DNA from: Allobosea sp. Root483D1
GTDB lineage: Bacteria > Pseudomonadota > Alphaproteobacteria > Rhizobiales > Beijerinckiaceae
Direction: 5' to 3'
Length of the DNA stretch: 56,592 nt
NCBI RefSeq assembly: GCF_001429505.1
Contig: NZ_LMJW01000018.1
Span: forward strand, 460,905-517,496
In this document: one piece after another, positions 35,615-44,273 of the stretch
Layout of the letters: each line of letters opens with the position of its first letter
Position numbering within the stretch: position 1 is the stretch's first letter
The notes under the pieces: generated by a model
Databases searched by the model: none
The model's input: only the letters and a program-made list of their open reading frames with translations
What the model was told of the DNA's origin: nothing
Position numbers and translations under genes: made by a program

Positions 35615-35712
35615 CGCCAGGGCTGATCGCTTCCATCACGGCTTTCGATTGGCGCCGGCCGCACCAGCCGCTAGGTTCGCCGCGTCGTGTCGTCGAAGGC
35701 TGGCCTGCCCCC

Positions 35713-36561
35713 ATGAACATCCTCTCGATCCAGTCCCATGTCGCCTATGGCCATGTCGGCAATGCCTCGGCCGTGTTCCCGATGCAGCGCCTCGGCGTCG
35801 AGGTCTGGCCGATCCACACCGTGCAGTTCTCGAACCACACCGGCTATGGCGCCTGGAAGGGACAGGTCTTCGACGGCGCCACCATCGATGAGTTGATGGA
35901 GGGCATCGGCGAGCGCGGCGTACTCGGAAAATGCGACGGCGTGCTGTCCGGCTATATGGGCTCGGCCGATATCGGCCACGCCATCCTCCAGGCGGTAGCC
36001 AAGGTGCGCGAGGCCAACCCGAAGACGATGTATTGCTGCGATCCGGTGATCGGCGATGTCGGCCGCGGCGTCTTCGTGCGGCCGGGTATCCCTGAATTCA
36101 TGCGCGAGCAGGCGGTGCCGGCCGCCGACATCGTCACGCCGAACCAGTTCGAGCTGGAATTGCTCACCGATGTCGAGGTCAAGACGCTGGCCGATGCGCA
36201 CCGCGCCGTCGAGGCGCTGCGCGATGCCGGTCCCAAGGTCGTGCTCGTCACCTCGCTGATCACCAACGAGACGCCGGATGACGCGATCGACCTGATGGCG
36301 GCGGACGGGCGGGGCACTTACCGCGTGCGCACGCCGAAGATCGACATCAACATCAACGGCGCGGGCGACGCGATCGCAGCGCTGTTCTTCGTCCATTATC
36401 TGCGCGACGGCTCGGCGGCGAGCGCGCTCGGCAAGGCGGCCTCCTCGATCTACGGCCTGCTGAAGCGGACCAAGGAAGCCGGCTCGCGCGAGATCCTGAC
36501 GGTGGCGGCGCAGGACGAGTTCGTCACGCCCTCGCAGCTCTTCGCCCCCGAGGCGGTCTGA
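35713..36561 (+). CDS. pdxY: Pyridoxal kinase
   Basis: A 282-residue PdxY/PdxK-type kinase that phosphorylates pyridoxal to PLP. The N-terminus MNILSIQSHVAYGHVGNASA is diagnostic. CDPVIGDVGRGVFVRPGIPE and TPNQFELELLTDV are substrate and ATP regions, and NINGAGDAIAALFF carries the catalytic Asp (GAGD). The ATG at 35713 opens the canonical start. It heads a coupled run with the next four genes. Confidence 0.94.
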   Translation: MNILSIQSHVAYGHVGNASAVFPMQRLGVEVWPIHTVQFSNHTGYGAWKGQVFDGATIDELMEGIGERGVLGKCDGVLSGYMGSADIGHAILQAVAKVREANPKTMYCCDPVIGDVGRGVFVRPGIPEFMREQAVPAADIVTPNQFELELLTDVEVKTLADAHRAVEALRDAGPKVVLVTSLITNETPDDAIDLMAADGRGTYRVRTPKIDININGAGDAIAALFFVHYLRDGSAASALGKAASSIYGLLKRTKEAGSREILTVAAQDEFVTPSQLFAPEAV

Positions 36562-36566
36562 AGCGC

Positions 36567-37688
36567 ATGAAGCTGCGCCTTGGCACCTTCAACGTCGAGA
36601 ACCTGCTGACGCGCCACCGCTTCGAGCCGGGCGGGCGGACCGAGACGGCGGCGGCGATGTCGCTGTTCCATTTCCCGCGCGCCGATGAGCGCGATGCGGT
36701 CGAGCGCTCGCTTGCGGTCGCGCTCGAGGACGACAAGCGCCAGATGACGGCGCTCGCCATCGCCGAGGCCAATGCCGATCTCTGGATGCTGCAGGAGGTC
36801 GACTCGCTGGCTAGCCTGCAGGCCTTCTTCGCCAACTACGTCCACCGCATCGCCGACCACCGCTACGGCCATTTCACCCTGCTCGACGGCAATGACCGGC
36901 GCAATATCGACATTGGCTTCGCGGCGCGGCGCGACCTGGTGAAGCCGCCGCAGGTCACGGTGCGCTCCTATAAGGGCATGAGCTTCGCCGATGCCGAGGC
37001 GTTCTCGCCCGAGGTCGCCGCCTTCGGCATCAGCCCGCGCGACAAGGTCTTCGCCCGCGACTGCCTGGCGGTCGAGCTCGATCTCGGCGACCGGCGGCTG
37101 ACCCTGTTCGGCTGCCATTTCAAGTCGATGAACAATGGTCGCGACGACGGCAGGCAGGCGACCCTGCCGATCCGCCGGGCCGAGGCGCTGGCAGTGAAGA
37201 AGATCGTCCAGAACTGGTTCGGTCCCGGCTGGCGCGAGGCGAACTGGGCGATCCTCGGCGATCTCAACGGCTACCGCATCGGGCTCGGCCCGCTGGCGGC
37301 GCCGGTCGACGAGGGCGACAGCGGCATCGAGCCGCTGCTCGAAGATTTCGCCGTCGATCCGATCGAGAGCCTGCCGCCGCATGAGCGCTGGACGCATTTC
37401 CGGCGCTACTGGTCGGAGGAGCGGCAAGCGCTGGTCGACAGCCATATGCCGCTCGACCATATCCTGCTCTCGCCAGCACTCGCCGCGGCCAATCCGAAGC
37501 CGTTGATGCAGATGATCCGGCGTGGCCTGCCTTATCGCGTGCCGCTCGATCCACGCGAGGCCGACCGCTCGATGGCCAAGCTCGCCTTGACCTGCGACCG
37601 CTATCCGCGCGTCGGCTGGGACCGGCCAAAAGCCTCCGACCATTGCCCGCTGACGATCGAGCTTACGATCCCGAAGGAGCCCGCATGA
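36567..37688 (+). CDS. Endonuclease/exonuclease/phosphatase family protein
   Basis: A 373-residue EEP-fold protein. TFNVENLL near the N-terminus, LQEVDS, WAILGDLNGY (catalytic Asp/Asn) and KASDHCPLTIEL (C-terminal His) are the family positions. Such enzymes are Mg-dependent phosphodiesterases; the substrate could be nucleic acid or phospholipid. It lies 5 bp after pdxY and overlaps PhzF by ATGA. Confidence 0.88.
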   Translation: MKLRLGTFNVENLLTRHRFEPGGRTETAAAMSLFHFPRADERDAVERSLAVALEDDKRQMTALAIAEANADLWMLQEVDSLASLQAFFANYVHRIADHRYGHFTLLDGNDRRNIDIGFAARRDLVKPPQVTVRSYKGMSFADAEAFSPEVAAFGISPRDKVFARDCLAVELDLGDRRLTLFGCHFKSMNNGRDDGRQATLPIRRAEALAVKKIVQNWFGPGWREANWAILGDLNGYRIGLGPLAAPVDEGDSGIEPLLEDFAVDPIESLPPHERWTHFRRYWSEERQALVDSHMPLDHILLSPALAAANPKPLMQMIRRGLPYRVPLDPREADRSMAKLALTCDRYPRVGWDRPKASDHCPLTIELTIPKEPA

Positions 37689-38584
37689 GCCGCCGCTTCG
37701 TCACGCTCGACGTGTTCACGACGAGGCCGCATGCGGGCAACCCGCTCGCCGTGGTGCTCGACAGCGAAGGGCTGGACACCGCTGCGATGCAGACCATCGC
37801 GCGCGAGTTCAACCTGTCGGAAACGGTCTTCGTCACGCCGCCGGCCAACCCGGTTAATCGCGCCGCGATCCGCATCTTCACGCCGGGGCAGGAACTGCCC
37901 TTCGCCGGGCATCCGACGGTCGGTACAGCTGCGCTGCTGGCGCTGCGCGATGCCGCGGAGGGGCGGGTGTCGGACAGCCTCATCCTGGAGGAGAAGGTCG
38001 GCCTGGTGCCTTGCGTCGTGGCGCTCGGCAATGCGCGTAGCGCCCGCGCCGCCTTCACCTTGCCGAAGCTGCCGGAGCAGATCGCGCAGCCGATCGCCGA
38101 TGCAGCGCTGGCGGAGGCGCTTGGGCTGGATCTCGCCGATCTCGGTTTCGAGGGCCATCGGCCGAGCGCCTTCTCGGCCGGCGTCGCCTACACCACGGTG
38201 CCGGTTGCCAGCCGCGAGGCAGTCGCAAAGGCGCGCATCGCCGGGACCTTCGAGCGCACGATGGCGCCGGCCCAGAACGGCAATGCCTTCGTCTATTGCC
38301 GCCAAACGGAAGAGGCCGGGCATCACTACCACGCCCGGATGTTCTGGCCGGAGAGCGGGATTAGCGAGGATCCGGCGACCGGCTCGGCCGTCGCTGCCTT
38401 CGCCGGGGCGGTCATGGCATTCGATCGGCCGGGCGATGGCACGCACCGTCTCGTCATCGAGCAGGGCTACGAGATGGGCCGGCCCTCGCAGATCGAGCTG
38501 ACGCTGACCGTCAAGGGCGGCGCGCTGGCCTCGGCGACGATCAGCGGCTCGGCGGTGGTGATGAGCGAGGGCGTGCTGCTGTGA
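37685..38584 (+). CDS. PhzF-family isomerase-like protein
   Basis: A 299-residue PhzF/epimerase-fold protein of two symmetric halves. VFTTRPHAGNPLAVVLD and FAGHPTVGTAALLAL are family motifs, and the Glu in FNLSETVFV matches the catalytic position. EDPATGSAVAAFAG is the second-half motif. The substrate is unknown; there is no phenazine cluster here. It starts in the stop codon of the EEP gene and overlaps the NUDIX gene by GTGA. Confidence 0.92.
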   Translation: MSRRFVTLDVFTTRPHAGNPLAVVLDSEGLDTAAMQTIAREFNLSETVFVTPPANPVNRAAIRIFTPGQELPFAGHPTVGTAALLALRDAAEGRVSDSLILEEKVGLVPCVVALGNARSARAAFTLPKLPEQIAQPIADAALAEALGLDLADLGFEGHRPSAFSAGVAYTTVPVASREAVAKARIAGTFERTMAPAQNGNAFVYCRQTEEAGHHYHARMFWPESGISEDPATGSAVAAFAGAVMAFDRPGDGTHRLVIEQGYEMGRPSQIELTLTVKGGALASATISGSAVVMSEGVLL

Positions 38585-39300
38585 ATGGCGTCGTCGATGG
38601 CGAGATCGTCGGGCTCGATCGCGTCGAGGCCAGGATCGAGGCTTTCGACTGGGCTTTTGCCCGCGAGCGCGCCGACGAGATCGCGGCGCATTGGGCCAGG
38701 ATCAGCGACGGCAAGCCGGCGATGTTCAATGGCCGCGTCATGCTGCAGCATCGGGCCGCGATCGAGGGCGGGGTGTTCCAGTCCGGTTATTTCGAGGCCG
38801 ACTATGCCGCTTTCATGAGCTGGCGTGATTTCGGCCATCCCGGTCCGGTGATCCGGAACGGCTTTGCCATGGCGGCGCTGCGGTCGAGCGACGGCGCTTT
38901 CCTGCTGGGCCGGATGGGCAATCACACCGCTAATCCGGGCAAGGTTTATTTCGCCGCCGGCACGCCCGACCGGGAGGATGCCCGCCCGGACGGTACGCTC
39001 GACCTTGCCGGCAGCGTCACCCGCGAACTCTGCGAGGAGACGGGTCTCACGCTCGATGAGATCTCGGTCGAGGAGCGCTGGACGGCGGTGATCGCGCCGG
39101 GCCGCGTCGCCTTCATGCGGCCGGTCGGGATCGACCTGCCGGCTAAGGCGGCGCGCGCGCTGATGCTGGAGCGGATCGAAACGCAGGCGGAGCCCGAGCT
39201 TTCCGACATCGTGATCGTCCGCAATCTCGCCGATTGCGCGGGTTACGACATGCCGCCCTTCATGACGTCCTATCTCGTCCATATCTTCGGGCGGGGATGA
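38581..39300 (+). CDS. NUDIX hydrolase
   Basis: A 239-residue NUDIX protein starting with GTG inside the PhzF stop. The Nudix box is seen as SVTRELCEETGLTLDEI (REL-EE-G core); the first Glu of the consensus box is not at its usual place. A long N-terminal extension (residues 1-95) precedes the domain, as in a subgroup of alphaproteobacterial proteins. Substrate unknown. It lies 22 bp before the M3 peptidase gene. Confidence 0.86.
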   Translation: MNGVVDGEIVGLDRVEARIEAFDWAFARERADEIAAHWARISDGKPAMFNGRVMLQHRAAIEGGVFQSGYFEADYAAFMSWRDFGHPGPVIRNGFAMAALRSSDGAFLLGRMGNHTANPGKVYFAAGTPDREDARPDGTLDLAGSVTRELCEETGLTLDEISVEERWTAVIAPGRVAFMRPVGIDLPAKAARALMLERIETQAEPELSDIVIVRNLADCAGYDMPPFMTSYLVHIFGRG

Positions 39301-39322
39301 CCCTTACCGATCGAGGTTACCG

Positions 39323-41398
39323 ATGGCCGACGCGTCCGAAGTCCTGAACCTGCCTGCCGGCAATCCCTTCGGGCGTGCCTGGGAGACGCCGTTCGGCCTG
39401 CCGCCCTTCGCCGAGATCACGCCAGAGCATATACGCGAGGCCTATCCGGCGGCGCTGGAGCAGCACCGGACCGAGATCGCGGTGATCAAGACCGAGACGG
39501 CTGCGCCCGACTTCGCCAACACGATCGAGGCGCTGGAGCGCTCGGCGCGCGGCATGAGCCGGCTGGGCGGCGTGTTCTATAATCTCGCCGGGGCCGACAC
39601 CAACGAGGCACTGCAGGCGATCGAGCGCGAGATGTCGCCGGTGATGTCGCGGCACTGGTCGGCGATCATGATGGATCACGACCTCTTCGCCCGCGTCGAT
39701 GCGGTGTTCGTGCAGCGCGAGAGCCTGGGGCTGGACGAGGAGCAGTTGCGGCTGCTGGAGCGGACGCATCGCGGATTCATCCGCTCGGGCGCCAAGCTCG
39801 AAGGCGAGGCCAAGGCCAGGCTCGCCGCGATCAACGAGCGCCTGGCCGGCCTTGGCACCAGCTTCGGCCAGAACCTGCTCAAGGATGAGTCGAGCTATGC
39901 GCTGATCATCGAGGACGAGGCCGATCTCGACGGCCTGCCGCCCTTCGTCGTCGCGGCGATGGCCCGTGCCGCCGCCGATCGCGGCCAGGACGGCAAGCAT
40001 GCGGTGACGCTGGCGCGCTCGATCATCGAGCCCTTCCTGACCTTCTCGACGCGGCGTGACCTGCGCGAAGAGGCTTTCACCGCCTGGAGCAAGCGGGGGG
40101 AGAATGGCGGCGAGACCGACAACCGCGCCATCGTCGCCGAGATGGTGAGCTTGCGGGCCGAGAAGGCCAAGCTCCTCGGCTTTGCGACCTTCGCCCATTT
40201 CAAGCTCGACGATTCGATGGCGAAGACGCCGGAGAACGTCCGCAACCTGCTCGAGCTGGTCTGGAAGCCGGCCCGCGCCCGCGCCGGGCAGGAAGCGGCC
40301 GATCTTGCGGCGCTCGCGCAGAGCGAGGGCGAGAACGCTCCGATCCGCCCGTCCGACTGGCGCTTCTACGCCGAGAAGGTCCGGCAGAAGACCTATGCGC
40401 TCGATGAGGCCGTGCTGAAGCCCTATCTCCAGCTCGACAAGATCATCGCCGCTTCCTTCGATACCGCCGGCAAGCTGTTCGGGCTCTCTTTCGCCGAGCG
40501 CCCGGAGCTGAAGGGCTACCATCCGGACGTACGCGTCTTCGAGGTGACGGAGACCGCGAGCGGCCGGCATATCGGCCTCTTCCTCGGCGATTATTTCGCC
40601 CGCGCCTCGAAGCGCTCGGGCGCCTGGATGAGCGCCTATCGCGGCCAGCGCAATTTCGACGGCGAAATCCGGCCGATCATCGTCAACGTCTGCAACTTCG
40701 CCAAGCCGGCGGAGGGCAAGCCGGCGCTGCTCTCGATCGACGATGCCCGCACGCTCTTCCACGAATTCGGCCATGCCCTGCACGGCCTGCTCTCGGACGT
40801 GCATTACGGCTCGCTCGCCGGCACTTCGGTCTCGCGCGATTTCGTCGAACTGCCCTCGCAGCTCTACGAGCACTGGTTCCTGACGAAGGAGGTGATGCAG
40901 CGCTTCTGCCTGCATGCCGAGACGGGCGAGCCGATCCCCGAGGCGCTGGTCGACAAGATCAAGCGGGCGCAGACCTTCAACCAGGGTTTCGCCACGGTGG
41001 AGTACACCTCCTCTGCGCTGGTCGATCTCGCCTTCCACTCGCTGGAGGCGCCGGCGCAGGTTGATCCACTCGCCTTCGAGGCCAAGGAGCTTGCCCGGAT
41101 CGGCATGCCCGCCGAGATCACCATGCGCCACCGCACGCCGCATTTCTCGCATGTCTTCTCGGGTGACGGCTATTCGGCCGGCTATTACAGCTATCTCTGG
41201 TCGGAGGTGATGGACGCCGACGCCTTCAACGCCTTCATCGAGGCGGGCGACGTCTTCGCTCCCGAGGTCGCCGGCAAGCTCAAGCGCTATATCTATTCGG
41301 CCGGCGACACGCGCGACCCGGCCGAGGCCTATACGCTGTTCAGGGGCCGCCTGCCGACGCCGGATGCATTGCTGGAGAAGCGGGGGTTGGCGGCGTAG
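39323..41398 (+). CDS. M3 family metallopeptidase (oligopeptidase A/Dcp type)
   Basis: A 691-residue zinc peptidase of family M3. The active site is FHEFGHALHGLLSD, with HEFGH at residues 480-484 binding Zn and Glu481 as base. YSAGYYSYLWSEVMDADAF is the conserved end region. It degrades short peptides, in the cytoplasm as no signal is seen, or if Dcp-like as a dipeptidyl carboxypeptidase. It is the last gene of the pdxY run and ends 9 bp from the convergent META gene. Confidence 0.94.
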   Translation: MADASEVLNLPAGNPFGRAWETPFGLPPFAEITPEHIREAYPAALEQHRTEIAVIKTETAAPDFANTIEALERSARGMSRLGGVFYNLAGADTNEALQAIEREMSPVMSRHWSAIMMDHDLFARVDAVFVQRESLGLDEEQLRLLERTHRGFIRSGAKLEGEAKARLAAINERLAGLGTSFGQNLLKDESSYALIIEDEADLDGLPPFVVAAMARAAADRGQDGKHAVTLARSIIEPFLTFSTRRDLREEAFTAWSKRGENGGETDNRAIVAEMVSLRAEKAKLLGFATFAHFKLDDSMAKTPENVRNLLELVWKPARARAGQEAADLAALAQSEGENAPIRPSDWRFYAEKVRQKTYALDEAVLKPYLQLDKIIAASFDTAGKLFGLSFAERPELKGYHPDVRVFEVTETASGRHIGLFLGDYFARASKRSGAWMSAYRGQRNFDGEIRPIIVNVCNFAKPAEGKPALLSIDDARTLFHEFGHALHGLLSDVHYGSLAGTSVSRDFVELPSQLYEHWFLTKEVMQRFCLHAETGEPIPEALVDKIKRAQTFNQGFATVEYTSSALVDLAFHSLEAPAQVDPLAFEAKELARIGMPAEITMRHRTPHFSHVFSGDGYSAGYYSYLWSEVMDADAFNAFIEAGDVFAPEVAGKLKRYIYSAGDTRDPAEAYTLFRGRLPTPDALLEKRGLAA

Positions 41399-41407
41399 CC
41401 GCCGCCT

Positions 41408-42142
41408 CTACTCCCGCGCCAGCACGACCAGACGCGCGCCGCGCCCGCTCAACAATGTGAGCGCGCCGCGCTCGATCCGCCAGCTCCGCGTCGCTTCCAA
41501 CGCCGCGCGGAACTGGTTCTCGAGCTGCATGCGCGGCTCGGGGCAAGCCATCATCGTGCCGACCAAAGGCCCGAAGCGGATTGTCTTGTCGCGGATGGTC
41601 GCCTGGCCGCCCATGCCGTTGCAGCCGCTATGGGCGGAGACGCGCCCGTCCGACTCGATTTTCAACGTGGCTCGGACATCGGCCGGCAGCGGCCGGCCAC
41701 GCAGGTTCTCGACGCGCCAGGAACCGGCGGGGCCGCCGACCTCGGCTGGCGGCGCGACGCGCTGGACGACGATCTCGCCGCTCGCATCCGGCACGAGCGC
41801 GGCATGGTGCTCCGTCGTCGTGAACCAGAGCTGGCCGCGGACCCTGATCTCGGCACGCAACGCGTAGCGATGGCCTGGCCGGATCACCGCGTCGTTGAAG
41901 CGCAGCCGGTAAGGGATCGGCACCTGCCCGCGCGGGGCGATCCGCGTGCGCGCGATGGTGCGGGACGGCGCGTCGGCGAGCGAGACGTCGAGCAGGCTGA
42001 CCTCGACCACGGCACCAGGCGGCAGCGCGATCCGCTCGCGATAGGTAACTGTGCCCGAGAGCGTGCGCGGCGCGGCGAGCGCAGGCAGCGGCAGCGCGGC
42101 CAATGCGAGGGGCGCAACTGCGAAGATGCGACGGGTGATCAT
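41408..42142 (-). CDS. Exported YbaY-like plus META domain protein
   Basis: A 244-residue exported protein. A signal peptide (IFAVAPLALAALPLPALAA) is followed by a YbaY-like beta domain (SGTVTYRERIALPPGAVVEV, about residues 29-130) and a META/HslJ domain (WRVENLRGRPL, GRVSAHSGCNGMGGQATIR, FGPLVGTMMACPE, about 140-240). META domains occur in envelope proteins tied to stress and motility. No lipobox Cys is seen. Confidence 0.87.
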   Translation of the reverse strand: MITRRIFAVAPLALAALPLPALAAPRTLSGTVTYRERIALPPGAVVEVSLLDVSLADAPSRTIARTRIAPRGQVPIPYRLRFNDAVIRPGHRYALRAEIRVRGQLWFTTTEHHAALVPDASGEIVVQRVAPPAEVGGPAGSWRVENLRGRPLPADVRATLKIESDGRVSAHSGCNGMGGQATIRDKTIRFGPLVGTMMACPEPRMQLENQFRAALEATRSWRIERGALTLLSGRGARLVVLARE

Positions 42143-42216
42143 GATCTACGCTTCTCCGTTGGCCTCGCCGGCATTTTGCCCTTCGAAGCCTTTCACTGCC
42201 GAAGCGACCAAGGATG

Positions 42217-42242
42217 CCTTCTCTCCGCCTGCGGAGAGAAGG
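42217..42242. repeat. Hairpin repeat CCTTCTCTCCGC...GCGGAGAGAAGG
   Basis: A perfect 12-bp inverted repeat (42217-42228 and 42231-42242) with a 2-base centre, between two minus-strand genes. Same kind as 33601-33623. Confidence 0.75.
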
Positions 42243-42246
42243 AGGG

Positions 42247-42588
42247 TTACGGGTAGCCGAACTTCGTCCGTGTCGCGCGGATCTGCCCGATGGCGCCACC
42301 ATCATTGCCGGCGGCGCAGCTCTTGCGGGCGGTGTCGATCTCGGCGCTGACGCGGGTGTGGACACCCTTGGTGGTGTGGCCAGTCTGCAAATCGTTGTCC
42401 ATCACCGCCTGGAAGCGGTCGACCTCGCCGGCGCAGCCAGTGCCGGTCGGCATGCGGAAGGTGTTCGGCGTGACCCCGGTCGGCGCCTGCTCGGGCGAGG
42501 GGGCCGGTGGTGGGCCGCCTGACGGCGTCTGGCAGGCTGCGAGCAGCAATGCGGTGAGAGCCGGCACGAGGATCGATGTGGTGCGCAT
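42247..42588 (-). CDS. Small lipoprotein
   Basis: A 113-residue predicted lipoprotein. The lipobox is LLAAC (ALTALLLAACQTPSGG), followed by a Pro/Ser-rich linker and a small domain with two Cys (GTGCAGEVDRFQAVMDND and ARKSCAAGNDGGAIG). Family not firmly recognised. Its ATG at 42588 is inside a frame open further upstream; the lipoprotein signal sets the start. Confidence 0.72.
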   Translation of the reverse strand: MRTTSILVPALTALLLAACQTPSGGPPPAPSPEQAPTGVTPNTFRMPTGTGCAGEVDRFQAVMDNDLQTGHTTKGVHTRVSAEIDTARKSCAAGNDGGAIGQIRATRTKFGYP

Positions 42589-42670
42589 GGACAAGGCTCC
42601 GGCAGGTCGGATGCAAACCATGGTCGATTCCGTCGGCGAGGCAAAGCCTCCTCGCAGGAGGAGAGGCCGT

Positions 42671-43312
42671 TCAGTCCTGGCTAGGCATGAAGAGAGCGAT
42701 AAAGGTGAAGAAGCCTGCCGCCGCGACCGCCAGCCAGATCGAATGCAAGCCGACCCGGCCATGCGCGAAAGCACCCAGGAGCGCGCCGCCGAGCAGGCTG
42801 AGCCAGAGCACGAAATGGCGCAGGAAGGCGAGCTTCGGCCCACCGAGCAGGGCACCGGCAATCCGCTGCCCCATCTTGACCAGTGTTCCGGTCATATAGG
42901 TCAGGCCGATCGTGACCTCGCCGTCGCGCTGGAAGACGGCGTTCTCGGCGCCCATCGCCAGAGCGAGGATGCCTGCAGCGGCGATTCCCGCCCCGATGGA
43001 GTCGAGCCCGGCCGACAGGGCCAGCGCCAGCGTCACGAAGGCGAGCACAGCCGCCTGGCGCCGTCGCCCGCCGAAGTGGCCGGAGAGCGAGCCGCAGATC
43101 ACGCCGAGGATGAAGAGGATGATGATCATGCCGGCCAGCACAATGCCATCCATGCGGCGCTCCACCAGCTCGATGCCGAGGCGTGTGGTGTTGCCGGTCA
43201 TGAACGAGACGAAGAAGCCGCCGAGATTGAGGAAGCCGAGCGCGTCGACGAAGCCGGCCAGCCCCGAAAGGCCGATGGCAAGCCCGATGGCAGGACGATC
43301 ATAGCGCAGCAT
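42671..43312 (-). CDS. DUF1275 (YoaK) family membrane protein
   Basis: A 213-residue membrane protein. The start GLAGFVDALGFLNLGGFFVSFMTGNTTRLG is the DUF1275 hallmark, and AENAVFQRDGEVTIGLTYMTGTLVKMG the second motif. About six helices. Function unknown; often annotated YoaK. It stands alone, 82 bp upstream of the lipoprotein gene. Confidence 0.92.
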   Translation of the reverse strand: MLRYDRPAIGLAIGLSGLAGFVDALGFLNLGGFFVSFMTGNTTRLGIELVERRMDGIVLAGMIIILFILGVICGSLSGHFGGRRRQAAVLAFVTLALALSAGLDSIGAGIAAAGILALAMGAENAVFQRDGEVTIGLTYMTGTLVKMGQRIAGALLGGPKLAFLRHFVLWLSLLGGALLGAFAHGRVGLHSIWLAVAAAGFFTFIALFMPSQD

Positions 43313-43465
43313 CGAGACGGACTCCGGTTATGCGGACCGGCTTCCAATGCGCCATAGTCGGCCGAATCACGTCATCAGATTAATCCACACATCTCATCCG
43401 TCATTCCCGCGCGCCGGAGCTTTGCGCACTTACTCCCGTCACATTTCGACGGAACGCTGGCTGCC

Positions 43466-43951
43466 ATGACTGTGCTGCACACCACCGAGCTCGAAATCTT
43501 CGCCGACTACTTCCAGTTCTATCTTCAGGACGAGGCGGTCGACGAGGATTGGGGGATGTTCTGGACCGACGAGACGGTGGAGCGGATGCTCGCCGTCGGC
43601 GAATGCTCCGTCGGCATCGCGACAGCGCGGAACATGAACGTCCCGGTCGTGGTCTCGGTCCATGACGCGGCGCCGGATGCCGATTTCGGCGAATGGGAGC
43701 TGGTCAACGAGTGCTCTTTCCGCGTGCGCTCGGGCCAGGTGATGGTGATCGGCTGCACCGAAGGCTCGCCGCAGGAGCGGGCACGCTTTTCGCTCGCGCC
43801 GGGGCCCTATCGCGTGCGGGTCTCCTATGCCGGGCTCGACACGCTGAGCGAGAATGGGCTGGAGGGCGACGATTTCTACCGGCTGCAGGTCTGGCCGGCG
43901 CCGCTCGCCGGGACGAGGACGCTGAAAGAGCGGGCAGGCGCTGCAGGTTGA
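43466..43951 (+). CDS. Hypothetical protein, soluble beta-rich
   Basis: A 161-residue soluble acidic protein. The N-terminus reads TELEIFADYFQFYLQDEA, and later VVVSVHDAAPDADFGEWELV and YRVRVSYAGLDTLSENG suggest a beta-sandwich. It faintly resembles ComJ-type nuclease-inhibitor proteins, but this is not firm. ATG at 43466. It precedes the leuA leader by about 150 bp. Confidence 0.7.
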   Translation: MTVLHTTELEIFADYFQFYLQDEAVDEDWGMFWTDETVERMLAVGECSVGIATARNMNVPVVVSVHDAAPDADFGEWELVNECSFRVRSGQVMVIGCTEGSPQERARFSLAPGPYRVRVSYAGLDTLSENGLEGDDFYRLQVWPAPLAGTRTLKERAGAAG

Positions 43952-44099
43952 ACTCGGCGCACGAACGTTCAAGACCTCCGAGGCTTGCCTTCCTAGCCTG
44001 CGATCCGGTAGACAGCCCAAGTCGTCGAGAGGATCGTTCGTGGCCCAATTCGCCACCCATGCCGAGAGCCAGAACCGCGCCACTGCGCGGACGGCCGGC

Positions 44100-44162
44100 A
44101 TGTGCGCTTCTTCGCGCGCTCCCTCGCTCCTTGGTCAGCTGCTTCTCCTTACCTGCCCCTGA
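44100..44162 (+). CDS. leuA leader peptide (leucine-rich)
   Basis: A 20-codon frame from ATG 44100 to TGA 44160-44162. It reads MCASSRAPS-LL-GQ-LLLL-TCP: six of 20 codons are leucine (CTC CTT, then CTG CTT CTC CTT). It lies 112 bp before leuA, the leucine-committing enzyme, and is followed by stable hairpins. This matches leu-type attenuators. A possible promoter TTGCCT-N18-TAGACA is at 43985-44014. Confidence 0.85.
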   Translation: MCASSRAPSLLGQLLLLTCP

Positions 44163-44265
44163 GGGCCGGCCGGGCACCTGTGCCTGGGCGCTCAGGGGAT
44201 GACGAGAACAGAGCTTCAGACCTCGCGCGCCAGCCCGCACCGAGACGCGGCGCGCCGACCAAGGA
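44156..44265 (+). promoter_or_regulatory. leuA leader hairpins (attenuator)
   Basis: CCCCTGAG (44156-44163, spanning the leader stop codon) pairs with CTCAGGGG (44191-44198) and encloses GGCA/TGCC. A second hairpin GCGCGCC/GGCGCGC (44225-44231 and 44249-44255) ends 6 bases before the AAGGA ribosome site of leuA. No U-run is seen, so it may act on translation or Rho access rather than as an intrinsic terminator. Confidence 0.6.
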
Positions 44266-44273
44266 CAAGATCC

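Noticed and set aside
39317..41152. Open minus-strand frame of about 611 codons opposite the M3 peptidase
   Set aside because: It is a codon-position shadow of the peptidase gene in GC-rich DNA: no family features, Arg/Glu/Asp/Leu-rich composition, no ribosome site.
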